A DNA stretch of 64,000 bases from Roseateles puraquae (GTDB lineage: Bacteria; Pseudomonadota; Gammaproteobacteria; Burkholderiales; Burkholderiaceae_C), in NCBI RefSeq assembly GCF_002205845.1, contig NZ_NISI01000006.1, forward strand, positions 1-64,000. Reading direction: 5' to 3'. How positions within the stretch are numbered: position 1 is the first letter of the stretch; each line of letters starts with the position of its first letter. Position numbers and translations under genes: made by a program. Below the pieces are notes generated by a model. The model saw nothing but the letters and a program-made list of their open reading frames with translations, did no database searches and had not been told where the DNA came from. Shown here piece by piece: positions 57,176 to 64,000 of the stretch.

Positions 57176-57547
57176 TCAGACCTTGCGATGGACAAAGCGG
57201 GCACGCGAGACGCGCAATCGCCTCAAAAGAGCTTGCAGCTTCTCCGGCGGGTTGTTCTCGCGGGCGCCAATTGGTGACATGTGCGTCTTCGTGCTTCCTG
57301 CGTTCTCAAGCTTGAGTGTGATTTCCTTCTCCGCTCGGGGCGTGCACGGACGAACCAGTCCGCCCGGCACCCCGGAAAACTCGTCAAAACTGGAGTTGGT
57401 GCTGTTGTACAGACGGGGCCTTGGGGCGCCGCCGCGCTCCGCGCTTGCGTGGTTAACGTTCCGTAGATCACCGCTTTCGAGGAGATCGGTTGGCCGGCGC
57501 TGGCCACTCCCCTGCTGCACGAAGCAAGCGTGCCGTGTCATAGCCAT
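57176..57547 (-). CDS. Doubtful small reading frame
   Basis: Up to 123 residues, overlapping the 3' end of the next minus-strand gene by 80 bp. The C-terminal 78 residues (SSFDEFSGVPGGLVRP, EKEITLKLENAGSTK, PPEKLQALLRRLRV) read like real protein, but the N-terminal part and both ATG candidates lack a ribosome-binding site. It could be the last gene of the minus-strand operon with an unrecognised start. Confidence 0.3.
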   Translation of the reverse strand: MAMTRHACFVQQGSGQRRPTDLLESGDLRNVNHASAERGGAPRPRLYNSTNSSFDEFSGVPGGLVRPCTPRAEKEITLKLENAGSTKTHMSPIGARENNPPEKLQALLRRLRVSRARFVHRKV

Positions 57548-58529
57548 CGATGAACATAAAACGGCATGGCGCTACGAGTGAGCGTTGAAGCGCGAAAGCT
57601 TCGACCGTCTTGCGGACGGCTGGCCCGATGGTGTGGCAGTGCTGCACCACATAGATGTCGGCTGGCGGGTTGAAGAGGCGGTAGACCTGGTCTCCGTTTT
57701 TGCCAAGATCTTTCATCGTCATCGGATGAAATTTCGCTGGTCCCTTCAGTAGGAATGCGCCGGTCCTACGTTGACCGTCCACAAGCAGCGTTCCCGAAAA
57801 GAGGTCACTTTCCTCGCCTCCCCAGTCTGCCGGCACGTGAAGCTCGCCGAGCATGCCAGCGATGGTCTCCTTGACCTTCTGCTCCGGAACTTCGCGCATG
57901 CGCTCGAACTCTGTCTTGGAGGGCATCCAGTGTGGGTCCATCCTTGAGAACTGATCGATGCTGGTGGGCAATAGCTGCAGCGATGACGCGAAAGGCAGCG
58001 ACATGCCGGGTGTGTGGGTGACCAAGTCGCCGATGGCGAACGGTATCCCACGCACAGTGTCATCGGTGATCTCGGCGACGTAGGCATAGACGAACAACCG
58101 CGTTGATCCGGACATCCGCGAGTAGGCCGTGTCGTTGAGGAGCCCGTTCTTCGAGAACTCGATGACAAGCTTCTTGCCTTCGAGCGGATCGTCGAGCTTC
58201 TCAGTCAGCGTCAGTCCGCGGGACTTGTTGTTGGCACCAAAGCCCTTCCCGTAAAAGTGGCCGTTGTAGATGAACGGCTTGCCTGCAGCCAGCGATCCAT
58301 CCAATGCCAACTGTTGCAGTGCCCGAACTTCACCGGTGGCAATCGCGTCTAGCAAGTAGTTGCCAACACTGTTGCTCAGGAGCGCCGAGGCCATTGGCAC
58401 TTCGAAGCCCTGCAAGGCCTGTATGTGAGAGAGTGGGAGCTCTGTCGATTCGAGTAGGCCCAGCACGCGATCGCGACTCAGGTAAAACGACATCAGCCTC
58501 GCGGCCATGGGAGCACGGTCCGTCGTCAT
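57468..58529 (-). CDS. Hypothetical protein, last main gene of a four-gene operon
   Basis: 353 residues from ATG 58529. Segments include FLSHIQALQGF-like helices at the start, KPFIYNGHFYGKGFG, KKLVIEFSKNGLLND, and DIYVVQHCHTIGPAVRKTVEAFAL near the end. I do not recognise the family and see no membrane helix or signal peptide. It begins 29 bp after the cyclotransferase-like gene, so it is probably translated from the same message. Confidence 0.65.
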   Translation of the reverse strand: MTTDRAPMAARLMSFYLSRDRVLGLLESTELPLSHIQALQGFEVPMASALLSNSVGNYLLDAIATGEVRALQQLALDGSLAAGKPFIYNGHFYGKGFGANNKSRGLTLTEKLDDPLEGKKLVIEFSKNGLLNDTAYSRMSGSTRLFVYAYVAEITDDTVRGIPFAIGDLVTHTPGMSLPFASSLQLLPTSIDQFSRMDPHWMPSKTEFERMREVPEQKVKETIAGMLGELHVPADWGGEESDLFSGTLLVDGQRRTGAFLLKGPAKFHPMTMKDLGKNGDQVYRLFNPPADIYVVQHCHTIGPAVRKTVEAFALQRSLVAPCRFMFIDGYDTARLLRAAGEWPAPANRSPRKR

Positions 58530-58558
58530 TTACTCGGCCTTCCTATCGCGAACCTTGG

Positions 58559-59074
58559 TTATGTCTGGGGGACCAACTTCATCTGCGCGGTATGTCGGCT
58601 CGCGTCTGGGTCCTGAGTTGCCTCTATCGCTTCAATCGCCGCACGGTACGTCGCTGGCAGATCATGCTCGCGCGCACCGGCCAGGACGTGGGCCTTGTAC
58701 CAGCTGTACGGCTTTAGCGTCGAATCGGTGCGCGTCGCGTAGTACAGGGTCGCGACGAGTGGCTCGCCATTGACCTCAAGGTCAACCCGTCGTTCTGAGT
58801 AGCCATTGCCGAGGCCTTCCGCGCGATCGAGTGCAGCCTTTTGACATTGATCTATGGCGTACACCACGCCGTGTACCACCGCGCGGGGGGCATCAGTCGC
58901 GACGACATCACATTTCCCAGATCCATCCTTGCTGACCTTGTGCCAGACAAGCTGATGTCCTGTGAGAACCGCCCGGCCGATGACTCGGGCGGAGGGAACC
59001 CGCTCGCGCAGCCGCGCCGAACTCATATTTGATCCATAGGCGAAGTTGAAGAAGGTCAACGGATTGGCAGGCAT
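58559..59074 (-). CDS. Gamma-glutamylcyclotransferase-like (AIG2-fold) protein
   Basis: 171 residues from ATG 59074, supported by GAGGA upstream. The substrate loop YGSNM is at the N-terminus (FFNFAYGSNMSSARLRERV) and the candidate catalytic glutamate is in LDRAEGLGNGYSERRV. These enzymes release 5-oxoproline from gamma-glutamyl amines. In a cluster of unknown island genes a role on a different amide substrate is possible. Spacing is 10 bp to the upstream gene. Confidence 0.85.
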   Translation of the reverse strand: MPANPLTFFNFAYGSNMSSARLRERVPSARVIGRAVLTGHQLVWHKVSKDGSGKCDVVATDAPRAVVHGVVYAIDQCQKAALDRAEGLGNGYSERRVDLEVNGEPLVATLYYATRTDSTLKPYSWYKAHVLAGAREHDLPATYRAAIEAIEATQDPDASRHTAQMKLVPQT

Positions 59075-59084
59075 GCCATCCTCT

Positions 59085-59819
59085 TCAAGGTGAAGTCCGG
59101 GACCACTTCCGGTAGACGCGGCTGGTTCGGCAGTCGAAGACATAGATGTGTGCGAACTGGCAGTTGCGGCCGAGCGTAGCGAGGTATGTATCCAGCCTCG
59201 GCAGCCAAACTTCGTCGGGGAACATGGGGTTGCCGTCGATATAGGCCAGCAAGGACAGCTCGCCTTGTGGTTCATAGTACTTCGCCATCTTCCCGCTGAT
59301 TGCGTCAACGGTCGGGTCTCCTACCCAGGTCACGCCAGGTACATCAAACAGCGGTCCTCTCAAGCGGCCGCGGTCCACGCTGATGCGATCCACGAGGTCC
59401 TGGAGTGGTCCGCCATCGTCAAAGGCATCGCCGGTGAACCCTGGGGGTAGGCCCGTGAGCGCCGCGAAGATCTCGGGCAGGGCTTTTTTGCGTCGTTGGA
59501 TGGTCAGGCGATCGTGGAACCCGAGGAAGATGTGGGCGTTGCCGTACTGCGCCCGGAAGGCATTTGACTCGGCAGTAGGTAGCCCCTCAAGGTAGGCAAG
59601 GCATGCGTCCTTCGTGCCGAGCTGCTGGCCTACCGTGGCTGAAAAGTCCTGATCGAGGATTTCGACAAGTTCGAACGCTCGCGGAGCGCCGCTCTCGGGC
59701 GAGTAGAGGATGTCTGGCTCGGGTGTGGGGCGACTCTCGAACGCGCCACCAGGTAAGAGGCCCACCGTGGTTCCAAAGCGCTCGAATACGAGTCGTTCCC
59801 GCTCTTCCTTTGTATGCAT
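59085..59819 (-). CDS. Hypothetical protein, possible PD-(D/E)XK-like fold
   Basis: 244 residues from ATG 59819. An N-terminal helix (HTKEERERLVFERFG) is followed by ESRPTPEPDILYS and AFELVEILD, spaced like the acidic residues of restriction-like nucleases, though the usual lysine is missing. A DYWxx-type end reads FAHIYVFDCRTSRVYRKW. It is the second gene of the operon. The nuclease idea is weak; no family is recognised. Confidence 0.6.
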   Translation of the reverse strand: MHTKEERERLVFERFGTTVGLLPGGAFESRPTPEPDILYSPESGAPRAFELVEILDQDFSATVGQQLGTKDACLAYLEGLPTAESNAFRAQYGNAHIFLGFHDRLTIQRRKKALPEIFAALTGLPPGFTGDAFDDGGPLQDLVDRISVDRGRLRGPLFDVPGVTWVGDPTVDAISGKMAKYYEPQGELSLLAYIDGNPMFPDEVWLPRLDTYLATLGRNCQFAHIYVFDCRTSRVYRKWSRTSP

Positions 59820-59847
59820 GGTCTGCGCGGCAAGCGGCTGGATCACT

Positions 59848-60240
59848 TCAACACCGTGGCTCGAAATAGTCGCCGGTCGCCACCGCCACATGAACTGCCG
59901 AAGGCGCGCCGTGCCTGCTGATCTCTGCGATCAGCAGGTTGACGTGATGATGGAGCACTTCATCGTTAATCAGTTCCAGCAGTCGGTACAGATCCTTCAC
60001 GAAGGCCGACATCTCGACCTGGCCGATGATGATCTTGACGTCGGATTCCAGATAGCGAAGCTGTCGGATGCCGTAGGCCTGCCCGATACGGTACATCCGG
60101 AACAAGACCGAAGTTGGAAAGTGCAACGTGGTCGTCCCCTGGGCACCTCCGACCTTGAAATACGAATCGCCGACAGCGTCGGCCTCTTCGTCAAAGACCG
60201 ACCGGACTGTGCTGTAGTTCAAGGCGTTGCGCTTTCTCAT
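59848..60240 (-). CDS. 130-residue hypothetical protein, first gene of the operon
   Basis: Start ATG 60240. Segments: TSVLFRMYRIGQAYGIRQLRYLESDVKIIIGQVEMSAF (read in parts) and FVKDLYRLLELINDEVLHHHVNLL. The helical, His-containing second half is not diagnostic. It ends 28 bp before the next gene. The 465 bp upstream hold the presumed operon promoter. Confidence 0.6.
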   Translation of the reverse strand: MRKRNALNYSTVRSVFDEEADAVGDSYFKVGGAQGTTTLHFPTSVLFRMYRIGQAYGIRQLRYLESDVKIIIGQVEMSAFVKDLYRLLELINDEVLHHHVNLLIAEISRHGAPSAVHVAVATGDYFEPRC

Positions 60241-60705
60241 AAGCTAACGTTACATCTGAAGCAGCGCGAGTTGGTACCTGGCTCGGTCATGGCAAGTTCC
60301 TAGTGACGACGGCTGAGACTGCGGGCGAGCCGAGGACTACAAAACTTGTACGCGACGTTCTTGTGCCGGCGGCCACAGGTCGCTACTGGTCGACGAGCGG
60401 ACGTTGCTACCAGTGCTTATGCCGCTGTCGCCGGCCAGAACACTGCTCCAGCGCGTTCCGTGAGCTGTGGCCGAGGTGCTGGCAGCGCACCGTGCCGCAC
60501 GGATTTAAGTGTCTCGTGGTCGCGGAAATGGTGTCGTACTCGCCAGCCAACGGCGCGGGGAGCGCCCAGCTTCTCCGCAGAGCAGTTGTCCGCAAGATTT
60601 CAACATCGGCACGCTGGTCGATTGCAGCCAGCGTGGCGGGCCAGGTCAACCCAGCGCCCAAGCATGGCCTATGCGGTTGCGAGCCGCAAGACCAGGGGGC
60701 ACCAT
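60241..60705. other. Intergenic region without a convincing gene
   Basis: Open frames on both strands here have no ordered protein pattern, no good ribosome-binding site and odd residue composition. The segment lies between two minus-strand operons and likely carries the terminator of the methylase-nuclease pair and the promoter of the four-gene operon. No clear hairpin was found. Confidence 0.5.
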
Positions 60706-61371
60706 TCAGGATGCACTGTCATCCGTTAAATTCAAGAACGCATGATGCAACTCAACGGGTTCGGAAGCCGGCGTACGGCCGTGCTCGCTATACCAAGTTG
60801 CGTCGCTAATGATGTCCGCCACCAGAAGCTTTTCCGCCGTGCGCGAAACCCGTCCGAGATAACCATTAACTCCGGCGGCGGCCTGAACTGAGGTGCCTGA
60901 GAGAACGTAGCCAACCATAAAGCCGACCGCGTGGTTCTCTCCATACTTGCCACTGGCGAAGCGGTCCACTCCCTCCACGACGTATTCGCGGCACAGGTGC
61001 GCATCGGAGCCAGAGATCCTCTTGCATTCGATGATCGCGTGAGGGTCGTGCTCCTGCGTCCGCAAGAAGACTTCGATCATCATCAGCGGGATATCGGTCC
61101 TCCCGTCAGGCAGCAACACGCTGGCTTTGGAGCGGGACTCTGTACCTGGCAAAACGATCAACTTCCAGGCTCCGCCCCTCAACGCACTACGCATGCCATC
61201 GCGCAGGCGTTCGGTCATCAGGACCTCGCCGGCGCCCGCGTTAACGTCCGATGATGCAGACGCCTGCTTCCACCCCGCGATAACAGTCAGCAGAATCGCT
61301 GCCACTACTTCGGGTCCCAGTTGGATGAATTCCCGTCCAATCGGTGGCGATGGCTCGTAGGGGATCCTCAA
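60706..61371 (-). CDS. Restriction-endonuclease-like protein (PD-(D/E)XK)
   Basis: 221 residues from TTG 61371, whose TTGA overlaps the methylase stop, so translation is coupled. The nuclease core is D93 (LLPDGRTDIPLMMIEVF) with E115 and K117 (HAIIECKRIS), followed by a helix (CREYVVEGVDRFASGKYG). It is probably the cutting partner of the adjacent N6-methyltransferase. An acceptable ATG is lacking near the start, hence the TTG choice. Confidence 0.65.
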   Translation of the reverse strand: MRIPYEPSPPIGREFIQLGPEVVAAILLTVIAGWKQASASSDVNAGAGEVLMTERLRDGMRSALRGGAWKLIVLPGTESRSKASVLLPDGRTDIPLMMIEVFLRTQEHDPHAIIECKRISGSDAHLCREYVVEGVDRFASGKYGENHAVGFMVGYVLSGTSVQAAAGVNGYLGRVSRTAEKLLVADIISDATWYSEHGRTPASEPVELHHAFLNLTDDSAS

Positions 61372-64000
61372 GCACCACCTCGTGAGAAGCTCTCCGCAAC
61401 AACTGCGTCCGCATCTTCAAGTGCCGCTACGCCCATCCAATGCCGGCGTGCTGCTGGCTTGATGATCACGACCTCGTCACGGCCGTGTATGCGAAGCTCT
61501 CGTTCAGCGTTCAGCGCGGTCGCGATCTGAACCTTCAAACGCCTGCTTATTCGCGCAAGAACGTCGGCTAGTGGCCCCAGCGGTGTGACGGTTGCCACGT
61601 CGGATTCGCCCCATCCCTCCTCGACAACGAATCGGACCACGCGTAACGCTGCACCCCTGGGAAGGTCTATCACCTCGGCGCGCATGTGACGTTTCCTGCG
61701 AGCGGAAAACCAACCGTTCATTACCGATAGGAACGTCTTAGCGTATTCGGTGACTTCCGCGCTGCTGTCGCACGGCAGCGCTGAGTAAGCTCGCCCATCC
61801 TCCCACTGCCAGCCGGCTCGCAAATGACCGTCACGAACAACGACACGGTCGCTATCCGTCAGCTCGTAAAGATCGAAAACAGCCTCGTCTAGGGCGATCC
61901 AGTCAAGTTCTTCTCCAGGACGCTTCCGCATTGCCTGCTCGATTGCCAGCAAGCGTTTTCCTGCGTCCGAATTGATTGCAGTCTTGAAGTCCGGGACAGG
62001 GAGAAATCCGACATCGCGCATCAACAGCTTTCGCTTGTAGATGCCGAACTCAGACGCCGTCAGGCCGAAGAACCAAGACGCCAAGGACGAACTCAGGATC
62101 GTCGCCAGCAGATGTGCTGATTGCTTGTGTTTGCTTGGCAGCGATACGCCAAAGTACGAGTCAGTGAAGACTAGATCACGATCCGCGACGGCTACCGTGG
62201 CGCGCGGATGGCCCACGACCATCTCCTTGACGATCAGCAGCGGAGCGCGATAAGTGTCTCGAGAACGCGGCCACTGGGCCTTGGCCCTATTGAATGTCTG
62301 CAGGTCTCCTGGGATGTGAAAGTGCTGCATGTCGTTGGACTGCAGCAGCGCCAAGCCTCTCATCTCGTGCGCGTCGCGAGTCTGATTCGCAGGGCTACCC
62401 TGTGTCAGTCCATCGCGGAACTTGGTATCAAGGCCCGAGAGCCGCTCCGCCAAGCTCTCATGCGCCACCGTCAATTCTTGCAGCAACATGAGATCGCGAC
62501 GGCGCCCAACCGCAGCAGCCTTCAACTTGAGCGGTTGTTTCTCAATCTCGCCCAGCGTCAGTTGAATCACGTCGCTAGGGGCAACCTCAAATGCGTGCGT
62601 TCTGGCGCCGCTGGGAGTCCAGGGGATCTGAACAACAGTCACCTGATCCTGTCGCTGCTTGGGCCTATGGCGCGCGAATAGCACCACGGCCGGCATCGCC
62701 GCAGTAGCAAACAGCCAACTGCACAAGTTTGAGAGATTGACCAGCGTGACTGGAGCAAGCGCACGCATGACGTGCTGAGCCGCAGCCATCCCTGTTCCGC
62801 TTCGACTGAAAAATGGCGTTGCACTGAGAATGACGCCAAAGCGGGTCTTTTCATGAGCGAACTCTGACGCCCTCAGAACAAAGTCCAGTCCCTCCCCGCG
62901 CGGCTGCGCGGGCACACCGACGGCTCTGGCTTGTCGCCGGACCGCAGTTCCAGCTTGCCCCTTGAAGCTCCAGGGAGGGTTTCCAACGATCAAATCGAAG
63001 GTCTTCAGCCCGGCTGGTGTCGTCAGCACCGCCTGGCCTTCGGCTTGACTTTCTACGCTTCGCGCGTCGCCTACCAGCAAAGTCTTGCCGATTAGCGGCT
63101 GGAACTTCAACGAATGCGGTGGCTGCGGGTCTGGATCCAGTTCAAGCGCAGCCAGGTAGAGGCTGAACGCGGCAACGCGAATGGCTGCATCACTGATATC
63201 AACCCCGTAAACCTGCTTGTACAGGGTTGAGCGAATCAGATCCCTTGTTAGCGGCTGACCATTCGCTCGCAAATGCACCAAGCGTCGGAGTGCTTCGACG
63301 AGAAACACCCCCGAACCGCAGGTCAAATCGAGCACGGATTCATTGCCGGTCAGACCGTCCATGACCTCGTCAAGGACCAACGAGACAACTGACAAGCGCG
63401 TGTAGTGGACCCCGTTGCGCAATGCCTCGTTTCGCTGCCCATCGACATGGGGCTCGGCGTGCGCGAACTGTTCGTAGATCGAGCTGATCAACTCGACTGG
63501 GATCACGTCAAATTGATAGGGGAAGAAGCTGAGTTGTCCGCTTTGAGGATCGACTGCTTCGAGGAAGTCCGCAACGCGCTTCAGATGATGGCCTGCGGGT
63601 GTCGTCCTTACCGAAGACGGTGGGAACATGTCGCCGTTGAAAGTCTCAGCCAGCCAAGCAAATAGCTTGGCCGTCGCATGGCGATCTCGTAACGCTGACG
63701 GAAGTGCTAGGTGGCCGCACACGCGCTTCAAGCGCGCGGCGCTCACGATCTCGCGGTCGATCAGATACTGGGTAAAGATGACTCGGCCGATCAGTGCCTG
63801 TGCAGCGGCGCGCGCCAAGTTGCCTGCGACCAGGTCGTGTTCGAGAAACGCCAGGTCTGCAAGCAGCTTCTGATCAACACTCGTTCTGCGATCAACTGTA
63901 GGCACCTTGGCCCAGAACTGACCAGTCTCAATCGCCAGCCGCCCGGCGAGTTCGTCCAACTCGATCAGCGACGCCTCGATGTTCTCGAATCGCCTGATCA
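61368..64000 (-). CDS. N6-adenine DNA methyltransferase, 5' end outside window
   Basis: At least 876 residues; the frame stays open to the window edge (reading RRFENIEASLIELDEL upstream of the first possible start), so the true start is beyond 64,000. Motif I is LDLTCGSGVFLVEALRRL and motif IV is VGNPPWSFKG, the order of type I/IIG-like methylases. A target-recognition-like C-terminal half follows (KRKLLMRDVGFLPVPDFK). It forms a two-gene unit with the nuclease-like gene. Confidence 0.85.
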   Translation of the reverse strand, partial: IRRFENIEASLIELDELAGRLAIETGQFWAKVPTVDRRTSVDQKLLADLAFLEHDLVAGNLARAAAQALIGRVIFTQYLIDREIVSAARLKRVCGHLALPSALRDRHATAKLFAWLAETFNGDMFPPSSVRTTPAGHHLKRVADFLEAVDPQSGQLSFFPYQFDVIPVELISSIYEQFAHAEPHVDGQRNEALRNGVHYTRLSVVSLVLDEVMDGLTGNESVLDLTCGSGVFLVEALRRLVHLRANGQPLTRDLIRSTLYKQVYGVDISDAAIRVAAFSLYLAALELDPDPQPPHSLKFQPLIGKTLLVGDARSVESQAEGQAVLTTPAGLKTFDLIVGNPPWSFKGQAGTAVRRQARAVGVPAQPRGEGLDFVLRASEFAHEKTRFGVILSATPFFSRSGTGMAAAQHVMRALAPVTLVNLSNLCSWLFATAAMPAVVLFARHRPKQRQDQVTVVQIPWTPSGARTHAFEVAPSDVIQLTLGEIEKQPLKLKAAAVGRRRDLMLLQELTVAHESLAERLSGLDTKFRDGLTQGSPANQTRDAHEMRGLALLQSNDMQHFHIPGDLQTFNRAKAQWPRSRDTYRAPLLIVKEMVVGHPRATVAVADRDLVFTDSYFGVSLPSKHKQSAHLLATILSSSLASWFFGLTASEFGIYKRKLLMRDVGFLPVPDFKTAINSDAGKRLLAIEQAMRKRPGEELDWIALDEAVFDLYELTDSDRVVVRDGHLRAGWQWEDGRAYSALPCDSSAEVTEYAKTFLSVMNGWFSARRKRHMRAEVIDLPRGAALRVVRFVVEEGWGESDVATVTPLGPLADVLARISRRLKVQIATALNAERELRIHGRDEVVIIKPAARRHWMGVAALEDADAVVAESFSRGGA

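Larger units (their letters stand above)
37695..64000. mobile_element. Genomic island inserted in trpG (left end; right end outside window)
   Basis: Begins at the trpG break and carries an integrase, AlpA-like factor, replication-type genes, a type I restriction system and many unknown genes with mixed codon use. No second copy of the trpG start is seen up to 64,000, so the right end lies beyond the window. The extent is therefore a minimum of 26 kb. Composite insertion of more than one element is possible. Confidence 0.7.

Noticed and set aside
60303-60809. 168-codon + strand frame
   Set aside because: Cys/Arg-rich disordered composition and overlap with the end of the nuclease-like gene; no ribosome-binding site.

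Overview
The window looks like a chromosomal segment of a GC-rich betaproteobacterium of the order Burkholderiales (Rubrivivax/Leptothrix/Comamonadaceae-like). The evidence is the set of housekeeping genes (NtrYX-type two-component pair, rsmB, folE, queC, rpe, gph, trpE, alaC), their strong G/C third-position use, and many 4-bp ATGA stop/start overlaps. Species was not determined.

1-5,110 is a worn accessory region beside a tRNA-Phe(GAA) gene. It holds a scrap of an IS21-type transposase fused to a 5'-truncated tyrosine integrase, a membrane GGDEF protein, a winged-helix-like gene, and a structured regulatory region in front of a 49-residue protein.

5,150-35,920 is mostly core chromosome. 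In order: NtrX/NtrY-like pair with a DUF4390 gene and rsmB; folE with a BLUF photoreceptor; TlpA-like, LemA-like and queC genes; a DUF4139 protein; a rhombosortase-like protease; transport and oxidoreductase genes; a SOUL heme protein; three fasciclin-domain genes with a TetR regulator and a perfect operator palindrome; rpe; a low-molecular-weight phosphatase; an RND efflux pair; psuK-psuG; and alaC. A Schlafen-type AlbA_2/ATPase gene is wedged between alaC and gph.

35,990-37,706 is the trp locus. trpE is preceded by a nearly leaderless Trp-rich leader peptide, which suggests attenuation. The following trpG is cut after about six codons.

37,695-64,000 (open at the right edge) is a genomic island inserted into the 5' end of trpG. 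Its left end has an integrase, an AlpA-like factor, a DUF927 ATPase and a filamentous-phage gpII/X-like replication protein. A type I restriction-modification operon with an added DUF91-type nuclease follows. Then comes a cassette of a shortened tyrosine recombinase translationally coupled to a C39-like cysteine peptidase, with small unknown genes. The right part has a four-gene minus-strand operon of mostly unknown proteins and an N6-methyltransferase/PD-(D/E)XK pair that runs off the window. The best candidates for undescribed biology are the recombinase-peptidase cassette, the four-gene operon, and the trpG integration site. All function calls come from reading motifs by eye; no database search was run.
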